Shown in pieces: positions 33,075 through 39,391 of a stretch of DNA of 64,000 nt (within the stretch, counting starts at the first letter, position 1; each line of letters opens with the position of its first letter). Source of the DNA: Lachnospiraceae bacterium MD335 (GTDB taxonomy: Bacteria > Bacillota > Clostridia > Lachnospirales > Lachnospiraceae); assembly GCA_000403335.2 (NCBI GenBank), contig KE159629.1, positions 310,001 through 374,000 of the forward strand, read 5' to 3'. Below the pieces are notes generated by a model. The model was not told the DNA's origin. It saw nothing but the letters and a program-made list of their open reading frames with translations, and searched no databases. The position numbers and the translations under genes are program-made.

Positions 33075-33392
33075 GTGGGAAGAAAACGCAGAAGGAAGCG
33101 GCCGCCGGAGTTTTCAAAGAAAATCCTGACGGAAGCAAAAATCGAATGTTGGATCATTACCGCCTTCGGACTGTTTTTCACCTGGAAGGGGCTTGACGTG
33201 ACGTTCTTCTGCTATGTGATTCCGGTATGCTGGGGCGGCTATGCAATCGCCAGGGCGTTTTATTACAACAAGGCGAAGGCGGAAAATGCGATCAAACTTC
33301 GCAAGGCATACCAGAAAGCCGGGCTTGACGCGGCGCCGGCGGAAGAACAGTTTGAAAGCGCGATGAATGAAGACATTCAGGAAACGTATTAG
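33075..33392 (+). CDS. Lysis-module membrane protein
   Basis: A 105-residue protein from GTG 33075 with AGGAG about 10 bp upstream. It has a very basic N-terminus (MGRKRRRKRPP) and two close hydrophobic spans (IECWIITAFGLFF; FFCYVIPVCWGGYAI), then a charged helical tail. Holin or holin-partner topology fits. An upstream extension of the frame would overlap the XhlA gene and is rejected. Confidence 0.6.
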   Translation: MGRKRRRKRPPEFSKKILTEAKIECWIITAFGLFFTWKGLDVTFFCYVIPVCWGGYAIARAFYYNKAKAENAIKLRKAYQKAGLDAAPAEEQFESAMNEDIQETY

Positions 33393-33408
33393 AAGGGAGA
33401 TTTTAAAA

Positions 33409-33777
33409 ATGGATTTACAGAATTTGCTTGAAACTATTGTCAATACCGTACTGATTCCGGCGATCCCGATCGTCGTCGGTGCCGCGGTTCAGTATGTCCG
33501 CACGAAGACGGAAGGAAGCAAGATTGAAGAAGCCGTCGGAATCGTCCTGGACGCCGTGGATCAGACGAACCAGACGTTCGCGGATCAGTTGCGGAAAGAC
33601 GGAACCTTCACGGAAGAAAAACAGCGTGAAGCGATGGAAAAATCAGTCAAAACCGCGCTTTCCATGATGAACGAACGCACGTTGAAGATCCTTGAAAGGG
33701 AGTTCAACGACGTTGAAGCGTGGATTGTATCGAAGATCGAAGCGGCTTGTAAAGAGAATAAGAGAATTAACAGCTAA
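33409..33777 (+). CDS. Holin, LLH family
   Basis: This 122-residue protein has one N-terminal membrane helix (NTVLIPAIPIVVGAAVQYV) and a long, charged helical body (DQTNQTFADQLRKDGTFTEE followed by KQREAMEKSVKTA), the phage LLH holin pattern. Holins form membrane lesions that let endolysin out. ATG 33409 follows AAGGGAG. It is followed by a terminator hairpin and then the endolysin. Confidence 0.8.
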   Translation: MDLQNLLETIVNTVLIPAIPIVVGAAVQYVRTKTEGSKIEEAVGIVLDAVDQTNQTFADQLRKDGTFTEEKQREAMEKSVKTALSMMNERTLKILEREFNDVEAWIVSKIEAACKENKRINS

Positions 33778-33783
33778 TAACCG

Positions 33784-33815
33784 GGCGGCACCTTTTCACG
33801 GGCGGCCGCCTTTTT
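33784..33815 (+). terminator. Hairpin with T-run between holin and endolysin
   Basis: GGCGGC (33784-33789) pairs with GCCGCC (33805-33810), then five T. It could reduce read-through into the endolysin gene or simply trim the mRNA. Confidence 0.6.
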
Positions 33816-33832
33816 CTGAAAGAAGGTATTTT

Positions 33833-35197
33833 ATGGCATTAAGAGGAAAAGACAACGCGGAAAAAATCTGGAACTTTTTTCTTGATGAAGGATTCAGTAT
33901 TTACGGAATCGCCGCACTTATGGGAAATCTTTCCGCGGAAAGCGGCCTTGATCCGAAGAATCTTCAAAATTCATGTGAAAAGCGCCTGAACTATACCGAT
34001 GCCGAATATACGGCCGCCGTTGATAATGGAACATATAAAAATTTTACATACGACGGCGCCGGATATGGGCTTCCACAATTCACATTCCCTTCAAGGAAAG
34101 AAGCGTTTTATAAATATGCAAAAGCCGCCGGGAAGTCGATCGGCGATCTGGAAACACAACTTCTTTTCATGGTTGAGGAAATGAAGAAAGATTTCAAGTC
34201 TGTGTATTCGGCATTGAAAACGGCGTCCGATGTGAAGACAACTTCGGATCTTGTGCTAAAAAAATATGAAGCACCGAAGGATCAGTCCGACGCGGTGAAA
34301 AGGAAACGGGCCGAATACGGCCAGGAATATTTTAACCGGTTTTCAGGAGCCGGAGAAAAGAAAGGGGAAATCAATATGTCTATCATGGTAGGAAGTGCAA
34401 GAATTGACGAAAGAGGAAACGCCAGCGGCGGCGCCGCCGGAGATCAGAAGCAGACGTCCGCAAAAAACGATCTGACCGGTGAAGTAAGTATGCAGAAAAT
34501 GTATTCCCACTCTAAAGGGTGGTATATTTTGCGGCCGAAGTCCGCGGCACACGCGGTAAAAATGGCGGATCTGATGAAGGCCGCGTGTAACAATGCAAAT
34601 ATCGGATACGATCAGGGCAACCGCCTGGGGGTTGTGCAACACGGCATTATGACAGCCGTTAAAACTGAATGTGATTGTTCTTCGCTTGTCCGTGAAGTAG
34701 TGAAGGAAGCAACCGGAAAGGATCCCGGAAACTTTACCACGGCAAACGAAGCGGCGTCCCTGGAAGCAACCGGCCTTTTTGAAAGCAAGCGTTCCTATGT
34801 ATCGCAGAGCGCGACGCCGGTATATGACGGGGACGTGTTAGTCACGAAAACAAAAGGTCATACCGTGATTGTCGTAAGCGGAAACGCAAGAAAGGCCGCT
34901 TCCGGTTCTTCCAGTGCGCCGGTGCCGTCCGTTTCTACGGCGAAGATTGAGAGCGCGAAAGGGTTTGACAAAACGCTTGCCGGCACATATAAGACGATCG
35001 GAAGCCTTTATTTAAGGGCCGGAGCCGGGAAAGGAAAGCCGGAACTTGTCGTCATGCCGAATAATACAACCGTGAGAAATTACGGATATTATACCCTTGT
35101 TGATGGTACAAAGTGGCTTTATGTGCAGACGACGATCAAGAGCGTTACATATACCGGTTTTTGCAGTAGTAACACAAAATATCTTGCTAAACAGTAA
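33833..35197 (+). CDS. Modular endolysin (phage lysozyme + Cys amidase/peptidase + SH3b)
   Basis: The 454-residue protein has an N-terminal phage-tail-lysozyme-like domain (residues 1-165: WNFFLDEGFSIYGIAALMGN, GAGYGLPQFTF). A papain-like Cys domain (about 185-345) follows, with the catalytic Cys in TECDCSSLVREV and His in TKGHTVIVV. A C-terminal SH3b binds the wall (370-454: TIGSLYLRAGAG...). ATG 33833 follows AGAAGG. An in-frame ATG at 34376 with its own AAAGGGGAAATC site begins a typical stand-alone endolysin start (MSIMVGSARIDERGNASGG). Confidence 0.87.
   Translation: MALRGKDNAEKIWNFFLDEGFSIYGIAALMGNLSAESGLDPKNLQNSCEKRLNYTDAEYTAAVDNGTYKNFTYDGAGYGLPQFTFPSRKEAFYKYAKAAGKSIGDLETQLLFMVEEMKKDFKSVYSALKTASDVKTTSDLVLKKYEAPKDQSDAVKRKRAEYGQEYFNRFSGAGEKKGEINMSIMVGSARIDERGNASGGAAGDQKQTSAKNDLTGEVSMQKMYSHSKGWYILRPKSAAHAVKMADLMKAACNNANIGYDQGNRLGVVQHGIMTAVKTECDCSSLVREVVKEATGKDPGNFTTANEAASLEATGLFESKRSYVSQSATPVYDGDVLVTKTKGHTVIVVSGNARKAASGSSSAPVPSVSTAKIESAKGFDKTLAGTYKTIGSLYLRAGAGKGKPELVVMPNNTTVRNYGYYTLVDGTKWLYVQTTIKSVTYTGFCSSNTKYLAKQ
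34376..35197 (+). CDS. Shorter endolysin from internal start (amidase/peptidase + SH3b)
   Basis: ATG 34376 is in frame with the long endolysin, behind AAAGGGGAAATC at 7 bp. The product of 273 residues starts like full-length Clostridia phage amidases (GSARIDERGNASGGAAGDQK). Clostridia endolysins with secondary starts that make a wall-binding or amidase-only form are known. Real expression is not shown by sequence alone. Confidence 0.55.
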   Translation: MSIMVGSARIDERGNASGGAAGDQKQTSAKNDLTGEVSMQKMYSHSKGWYILRPKSAAHAVKMADLMKAACNNANIGYDQGNRLGVVQHGIMTAVKTECDCSSLVREVVKEATGKDPGNFTTANEAASLEATGLFESKRSYVSQSATPVYDGDVLVTKTKGHTVIVVSGNARKAASGSSSAPVPSVSTAKIESAKGFDKTLAGTYKTIGSLYLRAGAGKGKPELVVMPNNTTVRNYGYYTLVDGTKWLYVQTTIKSVTYTGFCSSNTKYLAKQ

Positions 35198-35240
35198 AGC
35201 ACCGTTTTCAAAATGTAAAATAATGTTTTAAAAACTACAC

Positions 35241-35269
35241 TTGACCGTTTAAATAATGTGTGATAAAAT
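35241..35269 (+). promoter_or_regulatory. Promoter in the region after the endolysin
   Basis: -35 TTGACC (35241-35246), 17-bp spacer, -10 TAAAAT (35264-35269). The region downstream has no ORF on this strand until the terminator at 35401-35455. Confidence 0.65.
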
Positions 35270-35275
35270 GGGCGG

Positions 35276-35455
35276 CGAAGGGGGTTTTAAAGGGGGTACA
35301 ATCCCAGGACGCCAGGCCGCCGCTATGCGAAGCAAAATTCCGGCCGCCTGACGCGCCAGAATAGCCCAGGAAGCCCCCGAACGGGTTCAAGTGTAGAAAT
35401 ACCCACATACGGAAGAAAACGTCTTAAAACGGCCGTGTGTGGGTTGTTTTATTTT
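35276..35455 (+). ncRNA. Candidate phage small RNA (about 180 nt)
   Basis: A promoter (35241-35269) and a strong terminator (35401-35455) frame a region with no gene. GGCGGC (35271-35276) can pair with GCCGCC (35316-35321), though it starts at the predicted transcript edge. The region includes part of a 22-bp repeat found again at 35486. Function unknown. Confidence 0.45.
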
Positions 35456-35507
35456 CTGGATTCCGGCGCCGGCTTCCCTGGGCGTAAATTCCGGCCGCCT
35501 GACGCGC
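35335..35507. repeat. 22-bp direct repeat pair
   Basis: An identical 22-bp sequence, AAATTCCGGCCGCC followed by TGACGCGC, occurs at 35335-35356 and 35486-35507. Similarity continues in AGGAAGCCCCCG after a small indel. Both copies are in the non-coding region. They might be recombination or protein-binding sites. Confidence 0.6.
35401..35455 (+). terminator. Strong terminator of the candidate small RNA
   Basis: ACCCACATACGG (35401-35412) pairs with CCGTGTGTGGGT (35433-35444), one G-T wobble, followed by TGTTTTATTTT. Confidence 0.7.
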
Positions 35508-35580
35508 TAGGAAGCCCCCGGAATGATTCAGGCAAGGAAACGGCCGCTAAAAGAAATAAGGCCCTTTACGGGGCTTATAT

Positions 35581-35640
35581 TAAGTCTGATTAAGTCTGAT
35601 ATACTCTGATTAAGTCTGATATATTCTGATTAACACTGAA
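35581..35640. repeat. Six tandem 10-bp repeats
   Basis: Six adjacent units of exactly 10 bp: TAAGTCTGAT, TAAGTCTGAT, ATACTCTGAT, TAAGTCTGAT, ATATTCTGAT and TAACACTGAA. One turn of DNA per unit puts all copies on one face, like a protein-loading or iteron site. The array ends 25 bp before the stop of the leftward gene. Confidence 0.7.
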
Positions 35641-35665
35641 ATCAAAAAGACGGCCAGCCGGCCGC
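35641..35665 (-). terminator. Leftward terminator-like hairpin
   Basis: Read leftward, the bases after the gene ending at 35666 form GGCCGGCTGGCC followed by TCTTTTT. It would end the first leftward operon before the 10-bp repeats. Confidence 0.5.
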
Positions 35666-35890
35666 CTAAAATATGGTGTATTCACTTGTATTTCTGAAAT
35701 TTATAGTGATACTTTGCGGCGTTATCATGTGTTCGGCCGCTTCGGTTATTTCTATCACTTCATAGGTGGAATCAAGGTTTTCTTGCACTATCCGCCGCGC
35801 GTCTGATTCTGAACACGCTTTCACATATCCAAAATGCCCCGGTACATATTCCGGCGAAGTCTTCATTTTCCAATAAGCCCTATAAATCAT
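35666..35890 (-). CDS. Small leftward phage protein, unknown
   Basis: A 74-residue protein starting MIYRAYWKMKTSPEYVPGHF. ATG at 35888-35890 is preferred over an upstream start because AAGGAAGG lies just ahead. It is second in an operon with the gene ending at 35941. Aromatic-rich N-terminus, beta-rich C-terminus. No family is recognised. Confidence 0.5.
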   Translation of the reverse strand: MIYRAYWKMKTSPEYVPGHFGYVKACSESDARRIVQENLDSTYEVIEITEAAEHMITPQSITINFRNTSEYTIF

Positions 35891-35940
35891 GTTTTCCTTC
35901 CTTTCCGGCCAGCGGCACCAGGCCGCCGGCCCTTGCAAAT

Positions 35941-36360
35941 TTATTTTGTTATCATGCTTACCGTGGAAGCGTCAAGGCGAAGAACCGTGTCAAGAATTGT
36001 CTGTCTGTATTTTAAGACGTTCGACACACGCGCCAGCGCTTCGCGTTCTTTCTTAAATGGAATCAGTGAAAGCGCATACTGTACAAGATTTTCTTCCGCC
36101 TGGCGGAATGTTTCTTTTGCTTCAACCAGCTTCGCCCATAACCCGGATTCCTCAACCAGCTTTCCAAAATCTTCAATCGCTTTGTCGGCGGCTTCGTCGT
36201 CGTCGATGGCCCATGTTGCGACAGGAACGGAACCGTCTTCGTTTACGATTCCCAGGGATTTAACGAAATCCGCTTCCATTTTCTTTTCCTGGGATTCCAG
36301 AATGTCAAGCGCCTTCTTTGCTTCGATATATGCCTTTTGTTCTTTACTGTATTTTCTCAT
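35941..36360 (-). CDS. Leftward coiled-coil phage protein, unknown
   Basis: A 139-residue, helical, charged protein (MRKYSKEQKAYIEAKKALDI then LESQEKK, later ALARVSNVLKYRQTILD). Its promoter is the duplicated element at 36396-36424, and AAGGAAGG serves as ribosome site. Expression from a consensus promoter near the lysogeny regulator hints at a role in the lysogen, which is inference. Confidence 0.55.
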   Translation of the reverse strand: MRKYSKEQKAYIEAKKALDILESQEKKMEADFVKSLGIVNEDGSVPVATWAIDDDEAADKAIEDFGKLVEESGLWAKLVEAKETFRQAEENLVQYALSLIPFKKEREALARVSNVLKYRQTILDTVLRLDASTVSMITK

Positions 36361-36395
36361 TTTTATTTTCCTTCCTTTCTTTACCTTATGTCTAT

Positions 36396-36424
36396 ATTAT
36401 ACACGTGAAAGTGTAATTTGTCAA
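36396..36424 (-). promoter_or_regulatory. Consensus promoter, copy 1, with inverted-repeat operator
   Basis: Read leftward: -35 TTGACA (36419-36424), 17-bp spacer, -10 TATAAT (36396-36401), both perfect consensus. TACAC-N6-GTGTA (36400-36415) overlaps the spacer and -10, so a bound repressor would block it. The same roughly 95-bp element recurs at 37365-37460. Confidence 0.8.
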
Positions 36425-36490
36425 GTATAAATGTAAAAATAAAGTGAAAAATTTAAAAGAAATGTTTCCATATTTCATTTTAAAATGAAA

Positions 36491-36512
36491 CGGCGGCCGC
36501 CTGGGCCGCCCT
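36491..36512 (-). terminator. Leftward terminator after the second operon
   Basis: GGCGGCC (36492-36498) pairs with GGCCGCC (36504-36510). Read leftward the stem is followed by GTTTCATTTT. It separates the operon of 36516-37367 from the promoter of the next one. Confidence 0.6.
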
Positions 36513-36515
36513 GGT

Positions 36516-36860
36516 TTATATCCCGTTTTCTAACGCATACATAAAATAATCGCGCCAGCGTTCAGACATATAATAATCGAAATCGTGAAACGCATAACTA
36601 TTACATTGCACATCGTGAAGATCATGGGTTGTTGTAATGTGCATATCGTCATACGCTTGTTCGTTCGCCTGATACCCACGGATCGCACTTTCAACATAGC
36701 TTGAAAAATTCCGCGTTCCGTATGTGTCATAATACATAAAATTCAGACTTTCAAAGAAATCTGCTAATTCACGGGCTTTTCTTGCGACTTCATATCCCAT
36801 TACTTCGCCATTATCCAGCCGGCGCCATTTATTAACAATTACTTCTTGCCACAATTCCAT
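36516..36860 (-). CDS. Leftward phage protein, unknown
   Basis: A 114-residue acidic, aromatic-rich protein (starts MELWQEVIVNKWRRLDNGEV, has HDLHDVQCNSYAFHDFDYY). GGAAAGGAAAAAG precedes the ATG. It is downstream of and in the same operon as the gene ending at 36909. No family is recognised. Confidence 0.5.
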   Translation of the reverse strand: MELWQEVIVNKWRRLDNGEVMGYEVARKARELADFFESLNFMYYDTYGTRNFSSYVESAIRGYQANEQAYDDMHITTTHDLHDVQCNSYAFHDFDYYMSERWRDYFMYALENGI

Positions 36861-36908
36861 TTTCTTTTTCCTTTCCGGCCAGCGGCGCCAGGCCGCCGGC
36901 CTTTTGTC

Positions 36909-37367
36909 TTATGCTTCCGCCAGGATAGCAGAAGAAACGCTTTTATAATATCCCTGAATATTGACTTGTTTCTTTACAATGTCGCTTTCTTCCCCAAAAT
37001 TCCAGGAATCGCGGCGGATTCTTTCGGTAAGTTCGTCGGCCATTTCCTTGAAGAAGTCCGCGACTTCCGCCCGGCTGATTCCGGTTTTCACTTCGATTTC
37101 GGCGTGTTCCTGGTTCCATTTACGAGCTTCCGCCGTCTTCGCGCGGTCGCTTATAAAAACCGCTATCGGCCAGAAACAAATATTTTTCTTCGCCTGGCTG
37201 ATCTTGCCGCGCTTCGATATTTTGTGAAGGCAATAATCAGAGCCGAGCCAGCCGGGATCCCCTTCCGATCTTTCTACGAAATAGAATCCGTTATCAGTTT
37301 TGAAATATGATCCGGTGATTTCCACAATGTCGCCCGTTTTGATTTCGATTCCGTTTTTATCTGTCAT
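36909..37367 (-). CDS. Leftward phage protein, unknown
   Basis: A 152-residue protein with a short beta-barrel-like start (DKNGIEIKTGDIVEITGSYF) resembling KOW/YopX-type phage proteins, followed by a long charged helix (KWNQEHAEIEVKTGISRAEV). It is first in the operon driven by promoter copy 2 and lies back-to-back with the XRE gene. No function can be assigned. Confidence 0.5.
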   Translation of the reverse strand: MTDKNGIEIKTGDIVEITGSYFKTDNGFYFVERSEGDPGWLGSDYCLHKISKRGKISQAKKNICFWPIAVFISDRAKTAEARKWNQEHAEIEVKTGISRAEVADFFKEMADELTERIRRDSWNFGEESDIVKKQVNIQGYYKSVSSAILAEA

Positions 37368-37402
37368 TTTTATTTTCCTTCCTTTCCTTACCTTATGTCT
37401 AT

Positions 37403-37431
37403 ATTATACACGTGAAAGTGTAATTTGTCAA
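37403..37431 (-). promoter_or_regulatory. Consensus promoter, copy 2, with inverted-repeat operator
   Basis: Identical to the copy at 36396, offset 1007 bp: -35 TTGACA (37426-37431), 17-bp spacer, -10 TATAAT (37403-37408), operator TACAC-N6-GTGTA (37407-37422). It drives the gene 36909-37367 and faces away from the XRE promoter, leaving 46 bp between the two -35 boxes. Confidence 0.8.
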
Positions 37432-37477
37432 GTATAAATGTAAAAATGAAGTGAAAAAATTCAAATATAATTTACCA

Positions 37478-37506
37478 TTGACATTTCAAAGTGTATTGTG
37501 TAAAAT
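37478..37506 (+). promoter_or_regulatory. Promoter of the XRE gene
   Basis: -35 TTGACA (37478-37483), 17-bp spacer, -10 TAAAAT (37501-37506). The spacer and -10 include AAGTGTA and TGTGTAA, half-site-like copies of the divergent operator, so cross regulation is plausible. Confidence 0.72.
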
Positions 37507-37538
37507 AGCAGTACAACCGAAAGAAAGAAGGTGTAAAA

Positions 37539-37757
37539 ATGAAAGCTAACACGGCAGAGAAGATCCGGTTCCTGAAAAATAGAAGAAATGTAACGCTGGG
37601 AGAAATCGCGGAAGTGACGGGGCAGACGCGCCAGAACTTTTCAAATAAATTAAAGCGGAACGATTTCAGAGAGTCCGAACTTTCGGCGATCGCCGATTTC
37701 CTGGGTTGTGAATTAAAGATTTCATTCGTTGACAGAGAATCCGGCGAAGAAATCTAA
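37539..37757 (+). CDS. XRE-family HTH regulator (Cro/CI-like)
   Basis: A 72-residue lone helix-turn-helix protein (IRFLKNRRNVTLGEIAEVTG followed by QTRQNFSNKLKRND). It lies divergent to two leftward operons whose promoters hold TACAC-N6-GTGTA, which makes it the obvious candidate to bind them. AAGAAGGTG precedes ATG 37539. No dimer or protease domain is present. Whether it maintains lysogeny or acts as Cro cannot be decided. Confidence 0.78.
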   Translation: MKANTAEKIRFLKNRRNVTLGEIAEVTGQTRQNFSNKLKRNDFRESELSAIADFLGCELKISFVDRESGEEI

Positions 37758-37783
37758 TAAAAATTTAAAAGAGGGAAAGTCTT

Positions 37784-39232
37784 ATGTATAATGAAATAGA
37801 TCTTGACGCGATCGACACGACGCAAGAACCACCGACAGAAGAACCGGCCCGTCAATATTATTTTATGGCAAAATGCCGGGAATGGGTTCGGGAGTTTGAA
37901 CGGAAAAACGGACGTCGCCCGTTCGCGTTTACTCAAACGTTCGGGTGTCAGATGAATGCAAAGGACAGCGAAAAGCTGATTGGCATTCTCGAAGAAATCG
38001 GCTTTGAAATGATTGACGACGAGTCGGCGGATTTGGTGTTTTACAACACCTGCACCGTGCGTGACAATGCAAACCAGCGCGTGTATGGAAGGCTTGGTCT
38101 TGTGCACAGCATGAAAAAGAAAAATCCGCATAAAAAAATTGCCTTGTGCGGCTGCATGATGCAGGAACCGACCGTTATCCAAAAGATACAAAAAAGCTAC
38201 TCGTTTGTGGATTTGATATTCGGAACGCATAATATTTATAAATTTGCGGAGCTGCTTGTTGCAATGTACAGCTCTGAGGGCATGATTATTGATATTTGGA
38301 AAGACACGGATAAAATTGTGGAGGATTTGCCGGCGCAGCGCAAGTATCCGTTTAAATCAGGCGTCAATATCATGTATGGCTGCAACAATTTCTGCAGCTA
38401 CTGCATTGTACCATACGTGCGCGGCAGAGAGCGGAGCCGCAGTCCAAAAGACATTATCCGTGAAATCGAAACGCTTGTGGCAGACGGCGTTGTGGAAGTG
38501 ATGCTTTTGGGGCAGAATGTCAACTCTTATGGAAAAACGTTGGATGAACCGATGAGCTTTGCCGAACTTTTGCAGAAAGTTGAAAAAATAGAGGGCTTGG
38601 AGCGAATCCGCTTTATGACCTCGCATCCAAAGGATTTGTCGGATGAACTGATCCAGGTCATGAAGCACTCTAAGAAAATCTGCCGTCACCTGCACTTACC
38701 GCTGCAGGCAGGATCTACGCGGATTTTAACGGCAATGAACAGACGTTACACAAAAGAGCAGTATTTGGAACTGGCACAAAAAATCAGACGCGAAATCCCT
38801 GATATTTCCCTGACGACGGATATTATCGTTGGTTTTCCGGGGGAAACGGCAGCGGACGTCGACGAGACAATCGAAGTTGTGAAAGCAGTAGAATATGACA
38901 ACGCGTTTACGTTCATTTATTCCAAACGGACAGGCACCCCCGCGGCAGCAATGCCCAATCCGGTAAGCGATGCGGAAATTAAAGAAAATTTTGACAGGCT
39001 TTTAAAGGTTGTACAAGAAACGGCGAGGAAGCGCGTCGGACGCCTGACTGGCGAAGTGCACAGCGCGCTTGTGGAGGAAATCAATGAGCATGACAATACG
39101 CTTGTTTCGGGACGGCTTTCCAACAACACCATTGTTCATTTTCCGGGCGATGCTTCACTGATTGGGAAAATCGTGGATGTACGGCTTGCAGAGTCGCATG
39201 GATTTTATTATATCGGCGAACTGATGTCTTAA
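37784..39232 (+). CDS. miaB: tRNA-2-methylthio-N6-dimethylallyladenosine synthase MiaB
   Basis: A 482-residue enzyme that adds a methylthio group to A37 of tRNAs reading U-starting codons. The N-terminal methylthiotransferase domain shows three Fe-S cysteines (TFGCQMN, YNTCTVRDN, LCGCMM). The radical SAM cluster is GCNNFCSYC (CX3CX2C, near 200). A C-terminal TRAM domain follows (about 405-480). ATG 37784 has GAGGGAAAG upstream, only 27 bp after the phage regulator. The partner gene miaA, which makes its substrate, lies at 53,667. Confidence 0.95.
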   Translation: MYNEIDLDAIDTTQEPPTEEPARQYYFMAKCREWVREFERKNGRRPFAFTQTFGCQMNAKDSEKLIGILEEIGFEMIDDESADLVFYNTCTVRDNANQRVYGRLGLVHSMKKKNPHKKIALCGCMMQEPTVIQKIQKSYSFVDLIFGTHNIYKFAELLVAMYSSEGMIIDIWKDTDKIVEDLPAQRKYPFKSGVNIMYGCNNFCSYCIVPYVRGRERSRSPKDIIREIETLVADGVVEVMLLGQNVNSYGKTLDEPMSFAELLQKVEKIEGLERIRFMTSHPKDLSDELIQVMKHSKKICRHLHLPLQAGSTRILTAMNRRYTKEQYLELAQKIRREIPDISLTTDIIVGFPGETAADVDETIEVVKAVEYDNAFTFIYSKRTGTPAAAMPNPVSDAEIKENFDRLLKVVQETARKRVGRLTGEVHSALVEEINEHDNTLVSGRLSNNTIVHFPGDASLIGKIVDVRLAESHGFYYIGELMS

Positions 39233-39324
39233 ATCATTTTTCCGTTATGCACAAAAAAAGCAAAAAAAATATGTAAAAAATGTAAGAAATGCAAAAAACA
39301 AGTAGAATATTCAGCGATTAGTGC

Positions 39325-39330
39325 TATAAT
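39325..39330 (+). promoter_or_regulatory. -10 box before the chemoreceptor gene
   Basis: TATAAT at 39325-39330, 62 bp before the start codon. The -35 (about GTAGAA) is poor, so only the -10 is firm. Intergenic 39233-39391 holds nothing else I can support. Confidence 0.4.
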
Positions 39331-39391
39331 GAATATGATATATAAGTTTTTTCAATTATATATTAAAATTAAAAATTGCAGGGGGTTTCTT

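Larger units (their letters stand above)
1..37783 (+). mobile_element. Temperate contractile-tail phage (prophage), left end outside window
   Basis: Virion, lysis and regulatory genes run almost without gaps from the left edge to the small XRE gene. Head genes keep lambda order and tail genes keep P2 order. Leftward operons with lysogeny-type promoters and an XRE regulator close the right end, directly before the housekeeping gene miaB. The right junction is placed between 37,757 and 37,784 by gene content. I cannot see an att core because the left end is missing. No large integrase is visible in the window. Confidence 0.9.

Noticed and set aside
35581-35640. CRISPR array
   Set aside because: Repeats are 10 bp with no spacers between them.
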